A stretch of 64,000 bases of DNA from Mermis nigrescens (taxonomy: Eukaryota; Nematoda; Enoplea; Mermithida; Mermithidae). The first letter of the stretch is position 1; each line of letters opens with the position of its first letter. Of the stretch, positions 56,121 to 64,000 are shown piece by piece. The notes below the pieces were generated by a model. That model searched no databases and was not told where the DNA came from. It worked only from the letters and a program-made list of their open reading frames with translations. The stretch is from assembly GCA_036768485.1 (NCBI GenBank), contig JAVLUZ010000610.1:62001-126000 (forward strand). Direction: 5' to 3'. Position numbers and translations under genes: made by a program.

Positions 56121-56500
56121 TTCGATATTTGCCGTATTTTTATTCACGGATTTTACCAATGAAAGGTATTTGCTTAGTTTAACAATTAGATTGAAATTTA
56201 GATCAGCTCCTAATATGAATGTTAGCTTTTGTTAATTTCTTGGGGATAATTTTCCCTTTATATAAGCCTTTGCTTAATATTAAGATTGAGAGGTGAATTT
56301 GACCTCTACAAGCCTTCGCTTTAGGAACCTTTGTTCCGTTTATTACTGAGTCTATGCTCTAGTAAAATTAGCAGACCTTTGTATGACAGAAAAAAATGTA
56401 TATTACCCCCTTAAGACCTATATCTAGGGAGTTTTTCCGACCTTTGCTTTAGTATGGGTCGTTGCGCAGAAAATAAATGAATTTTCTTTTGAAAATTAAG
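56121..56500. other. No gene recognised
   Basis: A+T-rich sequence with a few CTTTGCTTTAG-type words; unassigned. Confidence 0.4.
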
Positions 56501-56504
56501 GGCA

Positions 56505-56790
56505 TAAGTAAAAGGTGGCACTGCCGCAGGCGCTGGCCCTGGCGCACATGAGTAAAAGGTGGCGCTGGTAATGGCGCTGGCGCTGGCCATGGCCAAAGGG
56601 GTAAAAGGTCGCGCTGGCCTTGGCCCTGGCCCCCGCCAACTGGGTAAAAGGTGGCGCTGGCGCTGGCCTTTGCCCTGGCCATTGCCAACTGGATAAAACA
56701 TGACACTGGCGCTGGCCTTGGCCCTGGCCATTGCTAACTGGGTAAAAGGTGGCGCTGGCGCTGGCCTTGGCCCTGGTCATTGCCAAGTTA
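56505..56790. repeat. G/C-rich minisatellite (GGTAAAAGGTGGCGCTGGCGC)
   Basis: Four to five units of about 60 bp made from GGTGGCGCTGGCGCTGGCC, TTGGCCCTGGCC and ATTGCCAACTGG. All three minus-strand frames stay open because the unit lacks stops; the Gln/Gly/Arg-rich products are artefacts. Confidence 0.85.
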
Positions 56791-56799
56791 TAACATATA

Positions 56800-57190
56800 C
56801 AGTGTTATAGCATAGGTGCCAGGGTCCGCCCCTGGTTCCACCCTTAGTCGGCACATATGTTATAACATATACAGTGTTGTAGCATAGGAGGTTGGCTCAA
56901 GAGTCTGGCCCCAATGTTATAACCTATACAGCGCTTAAGGATATACAGTGCAAAAGGATATGTAATGGTTAAGGATAGGACATAGTCAAGGATTGGAAGT
57001 GTGAAAGTTGGCACAATGTTAGCTTAGGCTCAAGATTTAACTAGGATTGAACCTAAACTAAGTGTAAAGTTGACCTGAGTGTAAAGTAATATTGTATTCA
57101 TACTTAAACTATAGTTACTCAGCGGCGACTTTCTGGGAGGAGGGGGAGTCCCACCCACCCCAAACACATGCCCTACAATACTTATAAGCA
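56800..57190. repeat. Fragment of an FB1-type terminal region
   Basis: GAACCTAAACTAAGTGTAAA and AACTTTCTGGCGGATGG-like words (CGACTTTCTGGGAGGAGG) follow the order of FB1 at 10230-10430. TATAACATATACAGTGTTAT precedes them. This is a second, truncated member of the FB1 family. Confidence 0.6.
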
Positions 57191-57803
57191 GTGGTCCGCT
57201 CCTCCTACCATTGTCACTCAGTCTTAAATGACAAGAGCCACCCCACGAAAAAATTCTCAGGGGGGAATTTTCCAGGGGAAAATTAAATGGTCTATATCTC
57301 AAGAGCCAACGGTCGGATTGGGCTCAAATTTTAAGGGTAGGATGAATATATGCTAGGCATGTCATGTATACAATATGTACGACCAACCTACAGTATGCCG
57401 ATTTTAGTTTACACTTTTTCATATAGCACCGTAACTCAAGAACCAATGGTCGGATTTTGTTCAAATTTTCAGGATATGATGTAGAGGCAAAGCATACTAT
57501 GAACAGAATTTAGCGCGCAGCCTACAGTATATTAATTTACTTGATACTATCTCAAATATCACTGTATTTCAAGGACTAGAGGGCGGATTTGGCTCAAATT
57601 TTCAGAGCAGACTGACAATTTGTTGCATGATTCACCTTATTTATATGAGCATGTAATCTACTGTATGCTAGTTTTGGTTTACACTATCTCATACAGCACT
57701 GTAACTCAAAAGCCAATGGTCGGAGTATTCTAGTTTTGGTTTACATTATATTTCGAGAACTAGAGAACGGATTTGATTTGAATTTTCAGAGTAGGGTGGG
57801 TAT

Positions 57804-58078
57804 CACACATGGGCGTGGGGGGTTTGGGGGGTATGCAGCCCCCAGAAGTTGAAAATACCCCACCAGAAATCAAAATACCCCCCAGAAAAAAACTTTTTTG
57901 CTTTCTTAGCAATTTTTTGATGCCATTGGATAGTGCTCGATGAGAAACGTCGAAAAATGGTGTTTTTTCGCTATACGACCACTTTTGAGACCATTTTTTG
58001 ACCTTTAAAAAATTTTTTCACCCCCTCCAGAAATTTTTCACCCCCCCCCCCCCAGAATTTTGGTGCTGCCCACCCATG
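57804..58078. mobile_element. CAYACGTGGGC MITE, copy 18
   Basis: Starts CACACATGGGC and ends GCCCACCCATG. Flanks GTGGGTAT and GTGGGTGT match at 7 of 8. The core is intact; a C run of about 15 lies near the right end. Confidence 0.9.
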
Positions 58079-58305
58079 GTGGGTGTATATTGCATGTCTT
58101 ATGTTATTAATATGAGCATATTATCTGCAGTATGCTGATTTTGATTTACACTTTATCATATAGCACTATAAGTCAAGAACTATAGGTCGGATTAAGCTCA
58201 AACCTTCAGGGTAGGATGAACATATGCCAGGCATCTTATACATACAATATGTACAACCAACATACAGTATGCCAATTTTACTTTACACTCTCTCATATAG
58301 CACTG

Positions 58306-58802
58306 TGTCACATAAAAACACCATACACTACTACAGTAATCTATTGACACCTGATGCGCACGTTAGAATAGCAGGAATTAAACGCATATAACGAAGAGAC
58401 ATAACATCTGAAGGGAACCGGGCCGAGCCAAGCACGTAAAACTGCTGAGTGAGAAGTCAGCGCTGATAAATGCTGCTAGGTGTTCAACCTAGCAGCAACG
58501 GTTTTATATACGTGCGAGTATGCGCAACAATGTACAGCAGCTTGACTCTAGCAAGACAACTCACTTCGAGCTGGTGACTAAGTATTACGAATCTACAGTC
58601 AGTCCGGTAAGTGTGTTAAGATTATTGATTGATCATTTATATATACCTTTGACTCGACAGACGTGCACAAGACACGCAGGGTATAATATTGACTATGAAT
58701 TATATTAATGTGAATACGGGGCTCGACAGAGGCAAATACGCGAGTATATAATAGCCATAATATATTATGGCTATTATATACTCACCAATACCGGGCGTGA
58801 CA
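58306..58802 (+). mobile_element. Solo LTR related to TRIM C
   Basis: TGTCACATAA to GGGCGTGACA, flanked by ACTG on both sides (58302-58305 and 58803-58806). Neighbouring tandem units read AGCACTGTAACTCAAG with no insert. The orientation is opposite to TRIM C. It shares the ends, the GTCAGCGCTGATAAA phrase and a hairpin with TRIM C but is about 45 bp longer. A solo LTR implies recombination between two former LTRs. Confidence 0.9.
58472..58496 (+). other. LTR hairpin, solo LTR
   Basis: GCTGCTAGGT (58472-58481) pairs fully with ACCTAGCAGC (58487-58496), with loop GTTCA. It directly follows AGTCAGCGCTGATAAAT. The stem sequence differs from those of TRIM B and TRIM C. Confidence 0.8.
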
Positions 58803-59084
58803 ACTGTAACTCAAGAACCAATGGCCGGATTTTATTAAAATTTTCAGGATATTATGTAGTTATATAAGCAAGGCATGCGACGTACAGAGTTTAAGCGTGC
58901 AGCCTACAGTATGCCGATTTCAGTGTACACTCTTTCAGATATGACTATAACTCAAGAACCAATGATCAGATTAGGCTCAAATTTTCAGGGTAGGATATAT
59001 AAATTTTAGCTGTACTATGTACAAAATTTTAGAGGAAGTACTTACAGTATACCGGTTTAAGTTAAGGCGTCTTGTATTAATTCA

Positions 59085-59400
59085 TGGTTCAGTAAAGAAC
59101 TTCGAAGAAGTTCTATAGAAGTTCGATAAATAACTTTGATTGAAGTTCTATGACTGTCGAACTTCGATAAGACACTAATCGAAGTTCGATAAATTTTTAT
59201 AGAACTTCGATAGAATGCACATCGAAGTTCGTCTAACTTCGAGACGAAGTGCGGCAAATCTTTAATGGAATTTCGATATTATGCAAATCGAAGTTCGGCC
59301 TAAGTTCGACAAACCTTTTATAGAACTTCGATAGTGAGCAAATCGAAGTTCAACAGATCTTTTAGAGAACTTTAACAAACATACAAATCGAAGTTCTAAG
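59085..59400. repeat. GAACTTCGAT minisatellite
   Basis: Alternating TAGAACTTCGATA and ATCGAAGTTCGA words on both strands, period about 50 bp. It can fold on itself at many places. The minus-strand Ser/Ile-rich frame is a repeat artefact. Confidence 0.8.
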
Positions 59401-60439
59401 AGACCAAAAAACGAGGTTGTTCGTTATATGAAACTGCGCATGCTTGTTGAGCCTAATAGTAAAAATGCGAAAATGATTATGTACCAGTTTGTCTATTCTC
59501 TGCTTTGTTTGTCTTTTGTGTACCAGTTTGTCTATTCTTTGCTAAGTTTGTCTTTCTTTACAAGGACACGTAATCCTATTTTAAATGAAAGAAATGGTCA
59601 AATTTTCTTATGTTTTTGCGCATTTCCTGTTTTCTGAACTGCATCTTGTTAATGAGAAGGCCACAAATGGGCCTGAAAGCGGTAAGAACAAAATTTTCAT
59701 TGATACATTTTTCTATATCTTATTGACAGCGACCCGTTGCTACGCTATGTAATTAGCAGAGGTCAAAAAACGCATTTCAGCTCAGAAGTTTTGTGCAATG
59801 TAGAAGTTCATCAATTTTAGGTGTTTTTGGGCTTGTTTGATTCAGAACCAAGATTTGGCCGATTTTGCGAAAATTTTAACGTTACTAATTATTATTAAAA
59901 TGCTTTTTTTACAAAATTTTCCGGGACTCTGCTCCGGACCCCGCTGGGAACGCTCGAGCGCGCCATCCAGACCCCCGCAACCGTATAATCTCGTTGTACA
60001 CGTGCAACGAAATTTTAGGGAGATAAGCCAGGTAAAAGAGTTGGGAATTTCTAAAAATTTTCGCTGTTTCGCGCCGGCATTAATTTGTCTTTTTTGTATA
60101 ATTTAAGCGATATAAATTGAGTTCAAAGTGCAAGAACGTCAAAATTTTCCGGCGCATAGCACCGCCAGTTACTGTTCTTTCTTTTGTAAAGCTCCAACAT
60201 TGCGCTTAAAAGCCTGAAATGCTTAAAATCTTCAGACAAAGTTAGTAATTCGCAGTTTTCTTGTTAGAAGCTTGAACTGTCAAAATTGTTTTGTACAAAT
60301 TTGATAATTTTCTGCTCTCTCAGACTATTAGTATTCACCGAGCTACAAAATGTAAAGGACGGTAAAAAATGACTAAATTTCTCGGCACTTTGCGCCACTT
60401 ATAATTTCCGAAATGTTTGTCAATAGAAAGGCCGTAAAT
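59401..60439. other. No gene recognised
   Basis: Contains a direct duplication of TGTACCAGTTTGTCTATTCT (near 59480 and 59519). The end part begins to resemble the hAT family in inverse orientation (TTTTCCGGCGCATAGCACCG near 60140). Confidence 0.4.
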
Positions 60440-60870
60440 TCTGCATGAAAAAGGTGGAAATTCCAAACATTTTCGGCACTAAGAGCCGCTTTACACTTTT
60501 TGTATTTTTGATCGTCAGAAACCCATAGATTAGCTAGGCTACATCAGTGTTTTTTTTATATTCGGCAAAGATTTTTCCCGATGTACAAAGAGATTTCGGG
60601 ACCGTCTTTGTACAGATACAAAGATTTTTGGGAAGACAAAAATTGAAAAAAAAGGTATAAAATTCGTTAAAATTTTTCGGCGCTTCGCGCCGAAATGAGT
60701 AATTGTGTGTTGTGTGATCTATATATCTTTATACTGGCAGAAGTTGCATTTCAAAAGGAAAAAATGTTAAATTTTTCCGTTGTTAAGACGATTATTAGTG
60801 ATTTTTGCCCTTAAAGACCCAGAAATTAGCTAAAATACACTACCAAAAGTCGAGCAATTGTTTTTACCAC
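60440..60870. mobile_element. Fragment of a hAT-like element (inverse orientation)
   Basis: Inverse of 1330-1650: AAAGATTTTTCCCGATGTAC, TTTCGGCGCTTCGCGCCGAA and GAGTAATTGTGTGTTGTGTG all match. Neither terminus is found, so it is truncated or hidden by later change. Confidence 0.6.
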
Positions 60871-60874
60871 ACTA

Positions 60875-61415
60875 TAGTCTGTTTCATTTATCCGAGAGTT
60901 TTTTCAGTAAATGTTTTTGGAGGCTACAGTAACCCCTTCTTTCTTATTTACTGTAGTTCGCTAGATCTCACTGTAGTTACGTAGTAGAGAAGGGTTTTTC
61001 AATAACATTTTTGCGACATAATTTATCCTCGTCTTCCAGCAGATTAATCAACTTACAAATAAAAATCGCGCATTCAGCTTATCCTTAGTTGACACTCTAA
61101 ACACAATGGACTAAAATGTTAAGAAACGCCGCGAACTCCCTCATAGCTCAGTGGTTAAAGCTTGTCGTGTCGAAGCAACCGGGTTCGATTCCACCCGATA
61201 GCTTTTATTTAGCGCACTTACTGTAGTATGTCCCAGTACTGATTAAATGCCTAAATTAAATTTATATAGGCGGATCAGTGCATTAAAAATTGAAGAATTC
61301 CAGCCACTCGCCCTCACTGAGCTGATCTGCCGAATTACAGTAATTCGTCTTGTTTCGCTCACTGTAGCCCTTAAAAGAATTGACCAAAAAGCTCTCGAAT
61401 AAATGAAACAGACTA
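60875..61415. mobile_element. TA-flanked element (TAGTCTGTTTCA family), long form with tRNA-like promoter
   Basis: Starts TAGTCTGTTTCATTTATCCG and ends with CGAATAAATGAAACAGACTA, each next to TA. At 541 bp it is over three times the length of the short copies. In the middle is a tRNA-like segment. Several CACTGTAG and TACTGTAG words are scattered along it. A second, partial copy starts at 63608. Confidence 0.7.
61135..61206 (+). other. tRNA-like A and B box segment
   Basis: TAGCTCAGTGG (61144-61154) and GGTTCGATTCC (61182-61192) are good RNA polymerase III A- and B-box matches at normal spacing. The acceptor stem and T-stem do not pair properly (CTCCCTC against CGATAGC), so it is not a functional tRNA. 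It is more likely a SINE-type head captured in the element. Confidence 0.55.
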
Positions 61416-61527
61416 TAGTTGAGGTTACGTAGTAAACAACATGATTTGTAGTTTCTTTAATTTAGATTGATCAGAGGATAAACTTTTGTGTTATTTATTT
61501 CTCAAACTGAGGCCACAACCACCTTCT

Positions 61528-61716
61528 TCAGTAGGCCGCAGAATATACTTGGATTTTTATGCTGCTTAGATAAATCTGATTTTTTTCCAAGATTTTTAAC
61601 ACACACTTTTCCTAGTCCCCTCCTTTTATGGCTTTAATAGTCCGCTATTCCAACTATTCCAAGTGTATTTGTCCTTTTTCTTCCATCGGAGCATTTTCCC
61701 TTGCTAGTGTTATAAT
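61528..61716. repeat. Element E, copy 4 (inverse, partial)
   Basis: CGCAGAATATACTTGGATTT, then TTCCATCGGAGCATTTTCCC and TTGCTAGTG match the right part of element E at 33.4-33.6 kb. Confidence 0.6.
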
Positions 61717-62699
61717 ATGAGCAAAGGCCCGCATATGGTATACGCGCTATCTTGGAAATTATCGAAAAATCGAAGTCTAAATCGTAGTATGTTTCTATCA
61801 ATTTTACGGACTGTGAAAATTATTCGTTTCTCAAATAAAAAAGAATTGTTGAATATGATCGCGGTGATCCTCAAGTTATGATAAAAAATGTTAGACTTCT
61901 GTAATATTTGGCAAAAACGGTGATATTTGATACTTTACACTCACTTTACACAACGAATATTCGTTTTCAGGAATAGTAGTTTACATCATTAAACTCAGCG
62001 TTAAAAACTACATAATATACGTCAAAATCAGGGAAATGTATGCGTTGATTTATCCATGCGCAGCACATGGCCGGGCTGAACTTTACAGAAAGTGACTCTT
62101 AACTTTCAGGTTTTTGAAAAAATTTAAAGCGCCTAAAAAAGTGGATTTAACTAAGAGTACAGGTTTGATATTTTACAGTATATCGAGTTATGGTGCGACG
62201 CTTGCTATAGCCAAACCGCATCACCGCATCAAAAGTTTAAACAACTTTTATAGCCTGATTCATGTGGCATTAATTCAAAGCTAGATGAAACAGACTATAG
62301 GTTGAATAGGTTTTCATATATCACAGCGGCCGCTCCCCAGCCCTTCTAAATCCGTCCTCAAAACCTCGACGTGATTTGTTTTGCTTAAAATAAGTTTTTT
62401 AACAGTCGTTCTTAAGTTTGTTCGCGGAGTGAAATCTCGGATTTCATTAAACACGAGACATCGCTGTTCATAAAAACTTTCTGTCAATATAAACTTTCGA
62501 AAGACGATTAAATACTGCACTAACTATTCGAGTGCAGAGTTCAGTAGACAGCACATGTCTTTAGAAATATGTACCTACATACATTGGCGACGCTTATCAA
62601 AGAACATTAAAAGCATATAAACGAATGGGTGTAAAACAATTATGAGTCGGTCTTTTTACTCCGATGTTCATCACTTTATGTATGTACGTACTTCAGCGC
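61717..62699. other. No gene recognised; an FB2-related stretch and a TAGTCTG-family end
   Basis: ACTTTACAGAAAGTGACTCT near 62080 equals the outer end of FB2's right arm (42190). AGATGAAACAGACTATAGG near 62282 is one end of the TA-flanked family. No exon is supported. Confidence 0.4.
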
Positions 62700-63607
62700 A
62701 AATATAGGTTGCGTGTTAGCGCGTACCCTATTTGGGTCCGCTATAAAGGAGTAAGCCCACCCTACAGCAGTAATGCGTTACACCCAGGATGTGCGGTTTT
62801 TAAAAAGATACTTAAGTTAAAATCCTGATGCACTCTTTTTTGTTTACACTCAATACCGAACTTGCAAAATGCGTGTAAAGTTTCGGCACGGCAGCAACTT
62901 TGGACGCTTTTTTCCGCAGCGTGTAAACAACTAAGTATAAATGTCACTTATATTTTAATGGTATAGAATCGTAGAGGACGAAATCCTATAGATAGAAACT
63001 TTTTTGTTGTTTTAATTTCGCGTTAGTACTTGAGTGCGAGTGTAAAGAGTGGAAAACTCTGGCGATTTAAAAACACAATTCGGTCGCACGTTCGTCTTCT
63101 TTATGTTCTTTATGTCTATCGATTTCTCCGATAGGTTCAGGAAAAAGTCTTTCTGATAGAAAAGTATACCTAACCTAAAAGTATTCAAATTCAATATGCA
63201 GTCCTTGAAAAGTATTTCAAGGACCACATATTGAATTTGACCGCGTTTGAATAAAGTCAATAGGAAGATAGTTGGTCTGCATGAGCCAAAAGACAGGTTT
63301 TTACATAATTTTCGTTTGCTAGTTTCTCCGCTTATGAAATCGAGTCGTGCTAGCTGTTCTAGAAAACAGAACATCTCAAAACTTATACGTAGCACTCTGA
63401 CACATTTGTTTAAACTTAATAAAGAGTTAGATCCGGGATTAGTAAAGTTTGAAGTCAGGGGTGAAAAAATGTTTTCTGCACTTGTTTCGTTTGTCAACTT
63501 GACAGTTATGAATCGGATCGTGCTACTTATTCTGAAAATTAGTAGGTACGTCTCAAACGATAACACAATGCATTTTAAACTGCTTCTTCAAACTCAACTC
63601 AGAGTTA
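62700..63607. mobile_element. FB3-type palindrome, single arm
   Basis: Starts AGGTTGCGTGTTAGCGCGTA and follows FB3's left arm (46430 onward): ATAGAATCGTAGAGGACGAA and GAGTGTAAAGAGTGGAAAAC match 46705-46800. It is broken at 63608 by a TAGTCTGTTTCA element. The 184- and 146-codon overlapping frames at 63012-63687 lie on opposite strands of this repeat and have no recognisable domain, so I do not call them genes. Confidence 0.6.
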
Positions 63608-63760
63608 TAGTCTGTTTCATTTATCCGAAAGCTTTTTCAGCAAATCTTTTCCGAGGCAATAGTAACTTTCTTGCCAACTTGCTGTAGATCATTTAGAGAT
63701 CACTGTAGTTACATTGGAGAAAAGGGTTCTTCAATAAACTTTTTTAAAGGGATAAATTGT
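63608..63760. mobile_element. TA-flanked element (TAGTCTGTTTCA family), long form, left end
   Basis: TAGTCTGTTTCATTTATCCG then AAAGCTTTTTCAGCAAAT parallels the 60875 copy, including GATCACTGTAGTTACA. The right end is not reached before the window closes or has been lost. Confidence 0.55.
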
Positions 63761-63970
63761 AAATACAGAGCCGCCCTATGTCTACAGAATCAACCTAGGA
63801 CACGGATGTATTCTCCTTTGGGACTTACTTAGGTACATAGGTGCATAAACCTGCTCTCAGCGCTGGTCCCAATCGTGTAGTTAAAGAAACTTCGATCTTC
63901 TGGACCCTTGTAGACCTACAGCGCGACTCCCTCAGCCCTATTATTGTAACTGCGAGAGTTACACGTGTAG

Positions 63971-64000
63971 GCGAACCTGCCTTAGCAGTTCGCAATAGCC
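63971..64000 (-). other. Possible LTR edge with hairpin at window end
   Basis: GCGAAC-TGC pairs with GCAGTTCGC (one bulged C) around CTTA, followed by AATAGCC, which in TRIM C directly precedes TTTATCAGCGCTGACTCC. The window stops there. It may be another LTR of the TRIM B/C group. Confidence 0.4.

Larger units (their letters stand above)
57290..59055. repeat. Tandem repeat of about 130-145 bp, interrupted by two insertions
   Basis: Units begin ACTGTAACTCAAGAACCAAT then GGTCGGATT, include CAAATTTTCAGG, and end CAGTATGCCGATTTTAGTTT. I count about eight units. A MITE (57804-58078) and a solo LTR (58306-58802) sit in different units, and intact units show both sites unoccupied. Confidence 0.8.

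Noticed and set aside
56411..56786. Three parallel Gln/Gly/Arg-rich frames
   Set aside because: Minisatellite without stops; all three frames open, none with a start context or conservation.
61135..61206. Functional tRNA gene
   Set aside because: A and B boxes are good, but acceptor and T stems do not pair and no sensible cloverleaf forms.
63012..63687. Overlapping 184-codon (minus) and 146-codon (plus) frames
   Set aside because: They lie on opposite strands of an FB3-type arm, the counterpart at 46.7-47.4 kb is not open, and no domain is visible.

Overview
The window looks like intergenic and intronic DNA of an invertebrate animal, roughly 60-65% A+T. Three separate exons encode helix-loop-helix (HLH) domains and end at matching splice donors. 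A C2H2 zinc-finger pseudogene carries a C-terminal region that I associate with sponge and cnidarian proteins. The repeat load is very high. I cannot name the species; sponge, cnidarian or mollusc are guesses. No bacterial gene, operon, rRNA or CRISPR array is present, and most long open frames are chance readings of repeats.

Host genes. Every host exon I can support is on the minus strand, in two small paralog groups. At 5.9, 9.6 and 21.1 kb lie three copies of one exon with aligned splice donors; their flanks are also duplicated. At 30.5, 36.2 and 44.2 kb lie three HLH-encoding exons, each ending in or next to GAG|GT or AAG|GT. No gene is complete within the window.

Mobile DNA. At least eight families are nested in each other. 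(1) hAT-like elements with ends CAGTGGCGGATYTAGG and 8-bp target duplications lie at 177-2047, 6436-7636, 7697-8648 and 16412-16598. (2) A second 8-bp-TSD family (called the CAYACGTGGGC MITE here) has 18 copies, most with a readable target duplication. (3) Miniature LTR (TRIM-like) elements lie at 301-1090, 6888-7530 and 51193-52184, with a solo LTR at 58306-58802. (4) Two Harbinger-like elements with TTA duplications lie at 9880-19179 and 19196-20505. (5) Giant palindromes, some with Polinton/Maverick traits, lie at 9920-18560, 23902-30172, 38360-42215 and 46430-50312, and half copies lie at 33611-35763 and 62700-63607. (6) A TA-flanked family starts TAGTCTGTTTCA. (7) A small foldback, element E, has four copies. 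(8) A less well defined G/C-run family lies at 21.7, 42.8, 44.5 and 53.7 kb. There is also a tRNA-derived SINE fragment, a decayed Gag-like reading frame, several minisatellites and a 1-kb (AAT)n/(ATT)n block.

Layout. 0-9.5 kb: hAT copies, miniature LTR elements, tandem repeats, exon paralog 1. 9.5-21.3 kb: exon paralogs 2 and 3, separated by a Harbinger-like element that was itself split by an 8.6-kb palindrome. 22-30 kb: MITEs and a 6.3-kb palindrome with a B-type DNA polymerase-like pseudogene in each arm. 30-45 kb: the HLH exons, the trinucleotide block, a half palindrome, and a palindrome with a zinc-finger pseudogene in each arm. 45-50 kb: another palindrome. 50-64 kb: LTR elements, SINE, Gag pseudogene, minisatellites and a further palindrome arm.

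Because palindrome arms and paralogous elements act as unoccupied-site controls, the order of many insertions can be read from this one window. The signal I find most unusual is a hairpin inside the LTRs. Its stem sequence differs between elements but its pairing and position are kept. All calls come from reading by eye; no alignment or database search was run.
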